A stretch of 64,000 nt of DNA from Pseudarthrobacter raffinosi (GTDB lineage: Bacteria > Actinomycetota > Actinomycetes > Actinomycetales > Micrococcaceae), in the NCBI RefSeq assembly GCF_023913735.1, contig NZ_JAMXBH010000001.1, positions 310,001 through 374,000 of the forward strand, in the 5' to 3' direction. Within the stretch, counting starts at the first letter, position 1. Each line of letters starts with the position of its first letter. This document shows, one piece after another, positions 42,445-50,712 of the stretch. The position numbers and the translations under genes are program-made. The notes under the pieces were generated by a model. That model was not told the origin of the DNA. It searched no databases and was given only the letters and a program-made list of their open reading frames with translations.

Positions 42445-42849
42445 CTAGGCCCGGACGGCTGTTGCGGACTTGTCCATGGACAGACCCACGCCCAGCAGCA
42501 GGACTGCGCTGGCCAAGTGGAGGACGTTGTCGGCGCCGTTGAGCGCGATGATGTTCAGTGGCGAGGTCAGCAGGAACAGCCCAAGCACACCGACCAGGAG
42601 ATAGACGGCACCCACGCCGGTGTTGACCGTACGGGCCATGGCCGTGCTTTTCAGGCCCGCGTACAGAAGTGCGCCGCCGATCGCGAGGTGGATGACATTG
42701 TGCAGCGGATTCACTTCAAAAATGATGAGGTTGGCGCCCTCCGTGGCGAAGAAGCCGATGCCGGACGTCACCACGAAACCCAGGAGGCCGACAAGAAGCT
42801 AAACGGCACCGAAGACGGTGGCGACAAGGCGGTTCGGAGAAGTGTGCAT
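42445..42849 (-). pseudogene. DUF4383 membrane protein gene with premature amber codon
   Basis: From ATG 42849, with a GGAAGGA ribosome site upstream, the frame reads MHTSPNRLVATVFGAV. It then hits TAG at 42801-42799 and continues LLVGLLGFVVTSGIGFFATE to 42445. The N-terminal piece is exactly the expected start of a DUF4383 protein, and Tyr (TAC/TAT) is usual at the stop position. A GTG at 42774 could restart a 109-residue fragment lacking helix 1. This is either a true nonsense mutation or a base-calling error. Confidence 0.75.
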
Positions 42850-42980
42850 GGCCCGAATCCTTCCGGTAAGGCGGGGACGTTCTGTCCCGGCCAGACTGCG
42901 GGATCCCGGATGGGATCCTCGTAGAAGCAATTCGGACCATGTCCCCGTGCGGATGGGGTGCGGGCTTGCGTTGTGTGGCG

Positions 42981-43601
42981 CTAGGCCTGGGGCTTGAGCT
43001 TGATGTTGATCATTTTCAGCTCGTCGGTGCCTTCGAAGCGGTAGATGAGGTCGATCTTCTTGTCGCCGTCGCAGGTGATGAGGCCGGCGATGTCGGCCGC
43101 CTTGGTGCCGTTCTCGGTGCTGGCCTTGACTTCGTTATAGGCAGTCTTGCAGGTGCTGTCCATCTCCAGGGTCTTGATACCGGCGATGAAGTCCTCCTTG
43201 GTCAGCTGCTCATGGAGGGCGGGGTCAAGATAGTCGTCGTAGGCCTTGGAACTGTCGCCGGCAATCACCAGCTTGGTGAAGCTGTCAGCCAGGCCCCGGG
43301 CATGGTTGGTGGCTCCGTTGACAATGTTGACCAGGATGAGGACGCCGACGACCGCCAGCAGCAGGACACCGCCCACAACGCCGAGGATGGTCCACAGCTT
43401 CCGGCGGCTTTGTGCCGGGGGCTCTTGTCCGGGCAGGCCGAACGGCCCCTCGGACGAGTATTGTCCGGGTGCACCGTGCTGTGGCGGGTTGCCGGGCAGC
43501 GGTGGCGCGCCATGCTCCCCGGGGTTGCCGGGCTGCCCCGTTGGTTGCGCGGGCCAGGCCGCCGGCTGGACCGGCTGGTACGGTCCCTGAGGATTGCTCA
43601 C
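42981..43601 (-). CDS. Membrane-anchored hypothetical protein with extracellular domain
   Basis: A 206-residue protein. Residues 1-70 are Pro/Gln/Gly-rich and cytoplasmic, and a single helix (LWTILGVVGGVLLLAVVGVLILVNI) is near 75-98. An extracellular domain of about 105 residues contains two Cys (STCKTAYNEV, GLITCDGDKK) that may form a disulphide. It resembles DUF4878-like lipocalin or NTF2-fold domains, but this is tentative. I start at GTG 43601, with GGAAAGG about nine nt upstream. Confidence 0.65.
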   Translation of the reverse strand: MSNPQGPYQPVQPAAWPAQPTGQPGNPGEHGAPPLPGNPPQHGAPGQYSSEGPFGLPGQEPPAQSRRKLWTILGVVGGVLLLAVVGVLILVNIVNGATNHARGLADSFTKLVIAGDSSKAYDDYLDPALHEQLTKEDFIAGIKTLEMDSTCKTAYNEVKASTENGTKAADIAGLITCDGDKKIDLIYRFEGTDELKMINIKLKPQA

Positions 43602-43690
43602 GATGGAGCCTTTCCGGCAACGCACTGGCACTGCCTTATTGTTGGGACCCGCTGAACGGCACCCATGGATTCACCTTGGAACAGCCTATA

Positions 43691-43712
43691 ACCCAGCCCG
43701 CCGGGGCTGGGT
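43691..43712. terminator. Hairpin downstream of the AsnC gene
   Basis: ACCCAGCCC (43691-43699) pairs with GGGCTGGGT (43704-43712) around a 4-nt loop, 28 bp beyond the stop of the Lrp/AsnC gene. Confidence 0.55.
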
Positions 43713-43740
43713 ATCGGGGCGGTAATAAGGGCTGCTGGCC

Positions 43741-44214
43741 CTAAGCGTCTCCGGATCCCCGCTCGAGCAGCGGCTGGATGCGGAACGGGATGAGTTCGCT
43801 CATGGCCAGTGCGGTGTCCGTCCTGTCCACTCCATCGCACGCCAGGATTTTCCCGTTGATCCGGAAGAGGTCCTCGGCGTCCAGGGCCACTACCCGGAGC
43901 AGGAGGTCAGCAGAGCCGGTGAGGCCGTAGCCTTCCAGGATTTCCGGAATGCCGGCGAGGTCATGGGCCAGCTGTCCCAGTTTCTGCTGCTGGACGTGGA
44001 CGGAAATGAACGCCATGAGCGGATAGCCCAGGGATGCCGGGTTGATACGCCGTTCGAACGACAGGAAGACGTGTTTTTTCTCCAGCTGGGCCATGCGCGC
44101 CTGCACGGTGTTCCGGGACAGCCCCAGCTTCTGGGCCAACGCCACCACGGTCCGCCGGGGGTCGCGGGCAAGGGCCGAGAGCAGCCGTGTGTCTGTGCCA
44201 TCCAAAGCTTGCAT
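43741..44214 (-). CDS. Lrp/AsnC-family regulator, probable BkdR
   Basis: A 157-residue regulator. The N-terminal HTH (DTRLLSALARDPRRTVVALA, then GLSRNTVQARMAQLE) is followed by the ligand-binding RAM/AsnC domain (SVHVQQQKLGQLAHDL, YGLTGSADLLLRVVALDAEDL). It is divergent from the branched-chain dehydrogenase operon, and two GCATWATGC palindromes lie in between, one covering its own start codon. By analogy with BkdR proteins it probably senses branched-chain amino acids or keto acids. ATG 44214 is used; an upstream in-frame start adds six residues. Confidence 0.85.
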   Translation of the reverse strand: MQALDGTDTRLLSALARDPRRTVVALAQKLGLSRNTVQARMAQLEKKHVFLSFERRINPASLGYPLMAFISVHVQQQKLGQLAHDLAGIPEILEGYGLTGSADLLLRVVALDAEDLFRINGKILACDGVDRTDTALAMSELIPFRIQPLLERGSGDA

Positions 44215-44265
44215 AATGCGCAACGTTAGCACGGTGAGGGCAGTGCAAACAGGGCATTATGCGCA
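44211..44265. promoter_or_regulatory. Two GCATWATGCGCA operators for the Lrp/AsnC regulator
   Basis: GCATAATGCGCA (44211-44222) and GCATTATGCGCA (44254-44265) share the palindromic core GCAT-W-ATGC and lie 43 bp apart, about four helical turns. The first overlaps the regulator's own start codon, and a TAACGT -10-like box (minus strand, 44228-44223) adjoins it. Confidence 0.65.
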
Positions 44266-44281
44266 GTATCCGCCGCGGTGG

Positions 44282-44316
44282 TTGTACCCATTGAGCATTG
44301 TGAGTAGGGTCACAAT
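44282..44316 (+). promoter_or_regulatory. Promoter of the bkd operon with a perfect Crp-like palindrome
   Basis: TTGTAC (44282-44287) and TAGGGT (44305-44310) are spaced 17 bp. The -10 box sits inside ATTGTGA-N6-TCACAAT (44297-44316), a perfect Crp-type palindrome. Binding there should block the promoter, so carbon-source repression is inferred. Confidence 0.7.
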
Positions 44317-44409
44317 TATCCGGGGCAACGGCGCCCGGGCGGCCGGCGGCGGGCGGGACCACAAGTCCCCAGGCTCCGGTCAAACGACGTGAGAAGGTTG
44401 CGTGCCATC

Positions 44410-45519
44410 GTGTCTACAGACAGGAACCTGATCCAGCTGGTTACCCCGGCAGGGGAGCGGATCAGCCACCCGGAGTTCGATCCCTGGGTGAAGGACATCG
44501 GGGATGAGCAGTTGTGTTCCCTCTACGAGGACCTGACGGTCATCCGGCGGATCGATGTTGAGGCCACCGCCCTCCAGCGTCAGGGCGAGCTCGGACTTTG
44601 GCCCCCGTTGCTGGGGCAGGAGGCGGCGCAAGTCGGTTCCGGCAGGGCTCTGCGCGAGGACGACTTTGTCTTCTCCAGCTACCGGGAAAACGGTGTGGCG
44701 TACTGCCGCGGCGTGGACCTGACGGACATTACGCGGGTGTGGCGTGGCACGGCCTCCTCCGGGTGGGATCCGTACTCCGTGAATATGGCCACCCCGCAGA
44801 TCATTATCGGCGCGCAGACCCTGCATGCCACCGGTTACGCCATGGGCATCCAGAACGACGGCGCCGACTCGGTGGCGGTGACATACTTCGGTGACGGTGC
44901 CACCAGCGAAGGCGACGTCAACGAGGCCATGGTCTTTGCCGCCAGCTTCCAGGCACCCGTGGTCTTCTTCTGCTCGAACAACCACTGGGCAATTTCGGAG
45001 CCCGTGCGGTTGCAGTCCCACATTCAGATCGCGGACCGGGCCAGCGGATTCGGCATTCCGAGCCTCCGGGTGGACGGCAATGATGTGCTGGCCGTTATGG
45101 CAGCCACGCGCGTGGCATTGGACCGTGCCCGGCACGGTGGCGGACCCACCTTCATCGAAGCGGTCACCTACCGTATGGGACCGCACACCACCGCCGACGA
45201 TCCCACCCGCTACCGTGACGCCAATGAACTGGAGGACTGGGCTGCGAAGGACCCCATCCTGCGGGTCAAGGCCCTGCTGGAACGCAAAGGACTCCTCACG
45301 GATGAGGTCCAACAGCACGTTCACAACAAGGCAGAGTCAGTCGCCCGCGAACTCCGTTCAGGCTGCATCGGCATGCCGGATCCGGAGCCGATGGACATCT
45401 TCAAGCACGTGTACAGCGAGCCCAACTCGTGGCTGGACCGGCAGCAGGACCACTACGCCCGTTACCTGGCTTCCTTCGGCGATCCCGCGGGAGCCACCTC
45501 AGAAGAAGGTGCACGCTGA
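44410..45519 (+). CDS. bkdA: Branched-chain 2-oxo acid dehydrogenase E1 alpha subunit
   Basis: A 369-residue TPP-dependent subunit that decarboxylates 2-oxo acids from leucine, isoleucine and valine. It has SLYEDLTVIRRIDVEATALQ, LGQEAAQVGSGRAL and the TPP/Mg motif FGDGATSEGDVNEAM to FFCSNNHWAIS (about residues 155-195). The phosphorylation-loop region YRMGPHTTADDPTRY is also present. GTG 44410 is used, though GTG 44389 is in frame. It is coupled by TGATG to E1 beta. A pyruvate dehydrogenase role (pdhA naming) is the alternative. Confidence 0.88.
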   Translation: MSTDRNLIQLVTPAGERISHPEFDPWVKDIGDEQLCSLYEDLTVIRRIDVEATALQRQGELGLWPPLLGQEAAQVGSGRALREDDFVFSSYRENGVAYCRGVDLTDITRVWRGTASSGWDPYSVNMATPQIIIGAQTLHATGYAMGIQNDGADSVAVTYFGDGATSEGDVNEAMVFAASFQAPVVFFCSNNHWAISEPVRLQSHIQIADRASGFGIPSLRVDGNDVLAVMAATRVALDRARHGGGPTFIEAVTYRMGPHTTADDPTRYRDANELEDWAAKDPILRVKALLERKGLLTDEVQQHVHNKAESVARELRSGCIGMPDPEPMDIFKHVYSEPNSWLDRQQDHYARYLASFGDPAGATSEEGAR

Positions 45520-46529
45520 TGACCCAGATGACCTTTGCCCGCGCCATCAATTCCGGCCTGCGCAAATCCCTTGAAAACGATCCAAAAGTCATCCTCATGG
45601 GCGAGGACATCGGTACCCTCGGCGGTGTTTTCCGGGTGACCGACGGCCTCCAGAAGGATTTCGGCACCCACCGTGTGGTGGACACCCCGCTGGCCGAGTC
45701 GGCCATCATGGGCACCGCCGTCGGCCTCGCCTACCGCGGTTACCGCCCGGTGGTGGAGATCCAGTTCGACGGCTTTATCTACCCTGCCTTCGACCAGATC
45801 GTGAGCCAGGTGGCAAAGCTGCACTACCGCACCCAGGGGGCCGTGAAGATGCCCATCACCATCCGCGTCCCGTTCGGAGGCGGCATCGGCTCACCCGAGC
45901 ACCACTCCGAGTCGCCCGAGGCGTACTTCACTCATACGTCGGGGCTCCGCGTGGTCAGCGTCTCCAACCCGCAGGATGCCCACACCGTGATCCAGCAGGC
46001 CATCCTGTCCGATGACCCGGTGCTGTACTTCGAACCCAAGCGCCGCTACCACGACAAGGGTGAAGTGGATGAGGGCATCGATCCGCGCACCGCGCTGCCC
46101 ATGGACTCCGCCCGCGTTGTCACCGAGGGCACGGACGTGACGCTCGTGGCCTACGGGCCGTTGGTGAAGACGGCCAAGGACGCAGCAACCGCGGCCGCCG
46201 ACGAAGGCATCTCCATCGAGGTCATTGACCTGCGCTCGCTGGCACCCGTGGACTACGCCACCGTTGAAGCATCCGTCCGGAAAACAGGCAGGCTGGTGGT
46301 CACCCATGAAGCCGGCCAGTCCGGTGGCCTGGGCGCCGAAGTTGCGGCCAGCATTACCGAGCGGTGCTTCTATCACCTCGAAACCGCCCCCGTCCGTATC
46401 ACCGGGTTCGATATTCCCTACCCGTACTCCAAGCTCGAAATGCACCATCTGCCCGGCCTGGACCGGATCCTCGACGGCGTGGACCGCGCCCTCGGACGCC
46501 CGAACTCCCTCAGCGGGTTGGAAGGATGA
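45519..46529 (+). CDS. bkdB: Branched-chain 2-oxo acid dehydrogenase E1 beta subunit
   Basis: A 336-residue partner of E1 alpha. It shows MTFARAINSGLRKSLENDPK, VILMGEDIGTLGGVFRVTDG, VDTPLAESAIMGTAVGLA, FGGGIGSPEHHSESPEAYF, and the C-terminal transketolase domain (SIEVIDLRSLAPVDYATV, THEAGQSGGLGAEVAA). ATG 45519 overlaps the upstream TGA by one base, and the E2 gene's ATG (46526) overlaps its own stop by four. All three subunits are therefore coupled. Confidence 0.92.
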   Translation: MTQMTFARAINSGLRKSLENDPKVILMGEDIGTLGGVFRVTDGLQKDFGTHRVVDTPLAESAIMGTAVGLAYRGYRPVVEIQFDGFIYPAFDQIVSQVAKLHYRTQGAVKMPITIRVPFGGGIGSPEHHSESPEAYFTHTSGLRVVSVSNPQDAHTVIQQAILSDDPVLYFEPKRRYHDKGEVDEGIDPRTALPMDSARVVTEGTDVTLVAYGPLVKTAKDAATAAADEGISIEVIDLRSLAPVDYATVEASVRKTGRLVVTHEAGQSGGLGAEVAASITERCFYHLETAPVRITGFDIPYPYSKLEMHHLPGLDRILDGVDRALGRPNSLSGLEG

Positions 46530-47953
46530 GCGCCACCATGATCAAGGAATTCAGGCTCCCGGACCTCGGCGAAGGCCTCACGGAATCAGAAATCCTCAGC
46601 TGGAAGGTGGCAGTGGGGGACACGGTGACGCTGAACCAGGTCATCGCCGAGGTGGAAACCGCAAAGGCCGTAGTGGAGCTGCCGTCACCTTTCGCGGGCG
46701 TGATCACTGCGCTCCATGAAGAGCCGGGAACAATCGTGGAGGTGGGCAAGCCGATCGTCTCCTTCGAAGTAGCGGACGACGGCGGCGCCTCACCTTCAGG
46801 GGCTGCGCCCGCCGGGGCGGCCACTGCTGCAGCGGGGACCGCGAAACGCGAGCCGAACCTGGTTGGGTACGGCGCCGTTGTCGAAAGCTCAGGCCGTCCC
46901 GCCCGCCGGGCCCGCACCTTCACAACCCCGGCGGTTGAGCCTGTTCGCGGCCCGGTGGTTGAGCCTGTCGAAACCGAGCTCGTCGAAACCGAGCCTGTCA
47001 GACCCGAAAACCCTGTGCTTGAGCCTGTCGAAACCGACACCGCGGAGCGTCCACGTTCCACGCCGCCGGTCCGGAAACTGGCCAAGGACCTCGGCGTCGA
47101 GCTGGCCGCGGTCGCGGGCACCGGAGCCGGCGGCCTGATCACGCGGGAGGATGTCCAGAATTTTGTTGGCGGCGGCGAATTGTCGGCACCGGTACGCCAT
47201 CTTTCCGCCGTATCCGATTCGGTTTTCCCCGCGGGACTGGCGCCACAGGGTGGGCGGGAAGTCAGGACCCCTATCAAGGGTGTCCGCAAGTTCACGGCCG
47301 CCGCGATGGTGGCAAGTGCGTTCACGGCTCCCCACGCGACGGAATTCCTCACGGTGGATGTCACGCCCACCATGGACCTGCTGGCCAAGCTGAAGACGAG
47401 CCGGGCCTTTTCCGGCTACAAGCTCACGCCGCTGACGCTGGTGGCGAAGGCTGTGCTGATCGCGCTGCGGCGGAACCCGTCGCTGAACTCGCGGTGGGAG
47501 GAAGTCAGCCAGGAGATCGTGCAGTTCAACTACGTGAACCTGGGCATCGCCGCCGCAACTCCGCGCGGGCTCACCGTGCCGAACATCAAGGACGCGGATA
47601 CCCTGTCGCTGCTGGAACTCTCCGCAGCCCTGACCGGGCTGACCGAGACGGCACGGGCCGGCAAGACCGCGCCGGCAGACCTGTCCGGCGGTACGATCTC
47701 CATCACGAATATCGGGGTCTTCGGCATCGACGCGGGCACTCCCATCCTGAACCCCGGCGAGGCTGCCATCCTGGCCATGGGGGCCGTGCGGAAAATGCCG
47801 TGGGAATTCCAGGATGAGGTGGCCCTGCGCCAGGTCATGACGCTGAGCCTGTCCTTTGACCATCGCCTGGTGGACGGGGAGCAGGGTTCGAGGTTCCTCG
47901 CCGACGTTGGCGCCATCCTGGCCGAACCCGGCATGGTGCTCACGATGGTCTAA
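46526..47953 (+). CDS. bkdC: Dihydrolipoamide acyltransferase E2 of the branched-chain complex
   Basis: A 475-residue E2 core. The lipoyl domain (5-80) has the lipoylated Lys47 in EVETAKAVVE. A variable linker (about 85-180) follows, then an E3/E1-binding domain (PVRKLAKDLGVELAAVAGTG). The catalytic domain begins near 250 and ends with SFDHRLVDGEQGSRFL, with catalytic His446 and Asp450. The linker is unusual: four near-repeats of VEPVETE are encoded by a repeated DNA element also found between genes at 54117. No E3 gene is adjacent, so E3 is shared from elsewhere. Confidence 0.92.
   Translation: MSATMIKEFRLPDLGEGLTESEILSWKVAVGDTVTLNQVIAEVETAKAVVELPSPFAGVITALHEEPGTIVEVGKPIVSFEVADDGGASPSGAAPAGAATAAAGTAKREPNLVGYGAVVESSGRPARRARTFTTPAVEPVRGPVVEPVETELVETEPVRPENPVLEPVETDTAERPRSTPPVRKLAKDLGVELAAVAGTGAGGLITREDVQNFVGGGELSAPVRHLSAVSDSVFPAGLAPQGGREVRTPIKGVRKFTAAAMVASAFTAPHATEFLTVDVTPTMDLLAKLKTSRAFSGYKLTPLTLVAKAVLIALRRNPSLNSRWEEVSQEIVQFNYVNLGIAAATPRGLTVPNIKDADTLSLLELSAALTGLTETARAGKTAPADLSGGTISITNIGVFGIDAGTPILNPGEAAILAMGAVRKMPWEFQDEVALRQVMTLSLSFDHRLVDGEQGSRFLADVGAILAEPGMVLTMV
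46931..47036. repeat. GGTTGAGCCTGTCGAAACC repeats inside the bkdC linker
   Basis: A full copy lies at 46957-46975 and a near-full copy at 47017-47035. Diverged copies lie at 46932-46947 and 46976-47003. The reading frame turns them into VEPVETE-like peptides. The same element occurs outside genes at 54117-54138. Confidence 0.85.
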
Positions 47954-47958
47954 CTCAC

Positions 47959-48021
47959 GAGTTTTTTGTCCAGATAATCCGGGTTTGGGGCGTTTGAACC
48001 GCTTTATCTGGGCAAAAACTC
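47959..48021. terminator. Hairpin after the bkd operon
   Basis: GAGTTTTTTGTCCAGATAA (47959-47977) pairs with TTATCTGGGCAAAAACTC (48004-48021). The A/T-rich ends make it a plausible terminator in both directions. Confidence 0.65.
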
Positions 48022-48070
48022 CCGGGTCTGGGCCTGCGCAACGTCCTGCGTCATGTCGTGATTCGTAAGT

Positions 48071-48128
48071 GCGGTCTTGGCCCGAATTAGCGGTGCTGCC
48101 CAGCACCGCTAATGCGGGCCAAGGCCGC
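48071..48128. repeat. Large 28-bp imperfect palindrome between bkdC and the TetR gene
   Basis: GCGGTCTTGGCCCGAATTAG... (48071-48098) pairs with ...CTAATGCGGGCCAAGGCCGC (48101-48128) around a 2-bp centre, with few mismatches. There is no T run. It could be a second terminator or a REP-like element. Confidence 0.75.
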
Positions 48129-48177
48129 TCCTGTGGCTGGGAGCCTCTGAGGGCCCGCTCTTGAAATCGTGTCCCGG

Positions 48178-48930
48178 TCAGGAGGCCGGGGGAACGTTCA
48201 CCGTGAGTGCCGCCAGCGCCATGCTTTCGAGCAGCGGCCGGGCCGTTTTGGGCGCGATTTTCCGTCCGTGGTTCCGCACCGAGTGCGGCGTGGAGTTGAT
48301 CAGGCCGAACGTAGCGTGGGCCCGCATCCGCAGTTCGACGGCGTCGGTGCCCGGATGCAGCAGCGCCAGGACCTCCACCCAAATCTCCACGTAGTTCCGC
48401 TGCAGTGTCCGGACCTCGGACTGGTCCTTCTGACTGAGGTTGCTGAAATCCCGGTCCTGCACCCGGATCACGTCGGGCTTGCCAAGGGCAAACTCCACTT
48501 GGAACCCCACCAGCCGGCGGAGCGCTGCGAGAGGGTCCGTAGTCTCGGCAATGACGCGCCGGCCGCCGTCGAGCAGCTCGCGGCTGACGGTAAGCAGCAG
48601 GTCTCCCAACACCGCCTGCTTGCCCTGGAAGTGGCGATAGACGGCCGGGCCGCTGACACCCGCTGCCGCGCCCAGGTCTTCCAGTGATACGCGGTTGAAT
48701 CCGTGCAGGGCGAAGAGCCCCGCGGCGGCGGCAAGCAGCGCCTGGCGGCGGTTCTCCTTCGCCTGGCTGCGGGGCGTTCCGGGAGCTGCGTGGGCTGCCG
48801 CGGCCGCGGGTGTTCCCGGAGCTGCCGGCGTCGCGGAAGCGGCCTGGGCTGCCGAAACGGGTCGTGTTGCCGAGTTCGGATGCTCAGACTGGGCCGGTGC
48901 GGACGGCTTGACCGGTCGGGTGGTGGGCAC
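48178..48930 (-). CDS. TetR-family regulator of the leucine-degradation operon
   Basis: A 250-residue regulator. An unusual Ala/Pro/Thr-rich N-terminal extension (about 1-52) precedes the TetR HTH (RRQALLAAAAGLFALHGFNR, LGAAAGVSGPAVYRHFQ). The C-terminal ligand domain follows (about 105-250, including FALGKPDVIRVQDRDFS). GTG 48930 has TAGGAGG about seven nt upstream. It is divergent from the carboxylase operon, like Rv2506 next to accD1 in M. tuberculosis. The imperfect palindrome at 49000-49017 is a likely operator. Confidence 0.88.
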   Translation of the reverse strand: MPTTRPVKPSAPAQSEHPNSATRPVSAAQAASATPAAPGTPAAAAAHAAPGTPRSQAKENRRQALLAAAAGLFALHGFNRVSLEDLGAAAGVSGPAVYRHFQGKQAVLGDLLLTVSRELLDGGRRVIAETTDPLAALRRLVGFQVEFALGKPDVIRVQDRDFSNLSQKDQSEVRTLQRNYVEIWVEVLALLHPGTDAVELRMRAHATFGLINSTPHSVRNHGRKIAPKTARPLLESMALAALTVNVPPAS

Positions 48931-48999
48931 GCTTTTCCTCCTAGGAACAGCAGATTCTAGCAATGTCTTGTTGTGTTGGACATCACAGTTAATAAAGAC

Positions 49000-49017
49000 T
49001 AACCTGAATTCCAGTTA
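49000..49017. promoter_or_regulatory. Imperfect palindrome in the TetR-carboxylase intergenic region
   Basis: TAACCTGAATTCCAGTTA is symmetric at 14 of 18 positions about GAATTC. It sits in an AT-rich stretch between the divergent genes and is a candidate operator for the TetR protein. Confidence 0.45.
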
Positions 49018-49088
49018 TAAAGCATTAACCGAGCTGGCTTCTACGGCTCTCGCCGGAGCCTTGGTGGCTTTCAATAGATGACGAACGG

Positions 49089-50705
49089 ATGCAGTCGATG
49101 GAGACTCTCGCCAGCCGGCTTGATGCCGCAAGTGAAGCGTTTGCTGCAAACAACGCTGCCCAGCTCGCGCTGGCCGCCGAGCTCCGGACCAGGCTGGCTG
49201 AGGCCGCGTTGGGCGGGCCGGAGAAGTCGCGGGAGCGCCATGTGGGGCGCGGGAAGCTGCTGCCCCGGGAGCGTATTGACCGGCTGCTGGATGATGGCAG
49301 CCCGTTCCTGGAGATCGCGCCGCTGGCAGCCAACGGCATGTACAACAACGACTCGCCGGGAGCCGGGGTTATTGCCGGCATCGGCCTGGTCCACGGCCGC
49401 CAGGTGCTCGTGATCTCCAACGACGCCACCGTCAAGGGCGGCACGTACTACCCGATGACCGTGAAGAAGCACCTCCGCGCCCAGGAGATAGCGCTGGAGA
49501 ACCGGCTGCCGTGCATCTATCTGGTGGATTCGGGCGGGGCGTTCCTCCCGAAGCAGGACGAAGTTTTTCCCGACAAGGAGCATTTCGGCCGGATCTTCTT
49601 CAACCAGGCCAGGATGTCCGCGGCAAAGATCCCGCAGATCGCCTCCGTGATGGGCTCCTGCACCGCCGGCGGCGCTTACGTTCCGGCCATGAGCGATGAG
49701 ACGGTGATCGTGCGGAACCAGGGCACTATCTTCCTGGGCGGTCCGCCGCTGGTGAAGGCTGCCATCGGGGAGATCGTCACGGCGGAGGAACTGGGCGGCG
49801 GTGACGTGCACTCGAAAATCTCCGGCGTCACCGACCACCTGGCGGAGAACGATGAGCATGCCCTGCAGATCGTCCGGGACATCGTCTCCACCCTGCCGAG
49901 GCCGGCTGCCCCTGCCTGGGATGTGGACACCGTCGTCGAGCCCCTCGCGGATCCGGCGGAGTTGTACGGCGCCGTCCCGACGGACGTCAACGCGCAATAC
50001 GACGTCCACGAGGTCATTGCCCGGCTGGTGGACGGCAGCAGGTTCCACGAGTTCAAGAAGGAGTACGGCACCACCCTGGTCACGGGTTTTGCCAGGCTGC
50101 ACGGGCACCCGGTGGGGATCGTGGCCAACAACGGCGTGCTCTTCAGCGAGTCCTCGCTCAAGGGCGCGCACTTCATCGAACTCTGCGACCAGCGCGGCAT
50201 TCCGCTTATTTTCCTGCAGAACATTTCCGGGTTCATGGTGGGCAGGGATTCCGAGCAGGGTGGCATTGCCAAAAACGGCGCCAAGATGGTCACCGCCGTC
50301 GCCACTGCCCGGGTGCCCAAGCTGACCGTCGTCATCGGCGGGTCCTTCGGCGCCGGCAACTACTCCATGTGCGGGCGGGCGTATTCGCCGCGCTTCCTGT
50401 GGATGTGGCCGGCAAGCCGCATCTCGGTGATGGGAGGGAACCAAGCCTCCGGCGTTCTCGCAACCGTCAAGCGTGACCAGTACGAGTCCCGTGGCGAGGA
50501 ATGGTCCGCCGAGGACGAGGAAGCCTTCAAGGCCCCGATCAAACAGCAATACGAGGACCAGGGCAGCCCGTACTATTCCACCGCCCGCCTCTGGGACGAC
50601 GGCGTGATCGACCCCGCGGATACCCGCACCGTCCTGGGACTGGCACTCGACGTCGTCTCCCGCACCCCCCTGCCGGAGACCTCCTTCGGCCTTTTCCGGA
50701 TGTGA
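49089..50705 (+). CDS. accD1: Acyl-CoA carboxylase beta subunit, methylcrotonyl-CoA type
   Basis: A 538-residue carboxyltransferase that carboxylates 3-methylcrotonyl-CoA in leucine breakdown. The N-half has [57 protein letters not shown] and [16 protein letters not shown]. The C-half has [20 protein letters not shown] and [20 protein letters not shown]. The YNNDSP and QDEVFPD segments distinguish methylcrotonyl-CoA from propionyl-CoA enzymes. ATG 49098 is an alternative start. The alpha subunit gene follows seven bp later. Confidence 0.92.
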   Translation: MQSMETLASRLDAASEAFAANNAAQLALAAELRTRLAEAALGGPEKSRERHVGRGKLLPRERIDRLLDDGSPFLEIAPLAANGMYNNDSPGAGVIAGIGLVHGRQVLVISNDATVKGGTYYPMTVKKHLRAQEIALENRLPCIYLVDSGGAFLPKQDEVFPDKEHFGRIFFNQARMSAAKIPQIASVMGSCTAGGAYVPAMSDETVIVRNQGTIFLGGPPLVKAAIGEIVTAEELGGGDVHSKISGVTDHLAENDEHALQIVRDIVSTLPRPAAPAWDVDTVVEPLADPAELYGAVPTDVNAQYDVHEVIARLVDGSRFHEFKKEYGTTLVTGFARLHGHPVGIVANNGVLFSESSLKGAHFIELCDQRGIPLIFLQNISGFMVGRDSEQGGIAKNGAKMVTAVATARVPKLTVVIGGSFGAGNYSMCGRAYSPRFLWMWPASRISVMGGNQASGVLATVKRDQYESRGEEWSAEDEEAFKAPIKQQYEDQGSPYYSTARLWDDGVIDPADTRTVLGLALDVVSRTPLPETSFGLFRM

Positions 50706-50712
50706 GCCAGCC

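Noticed and set aside
46931-47036. CRISPR-like spaced repeats
   Set aside because: Copies are irregularly spaced, partly diverged and lie inside a coding linker; no cas genes in the window.
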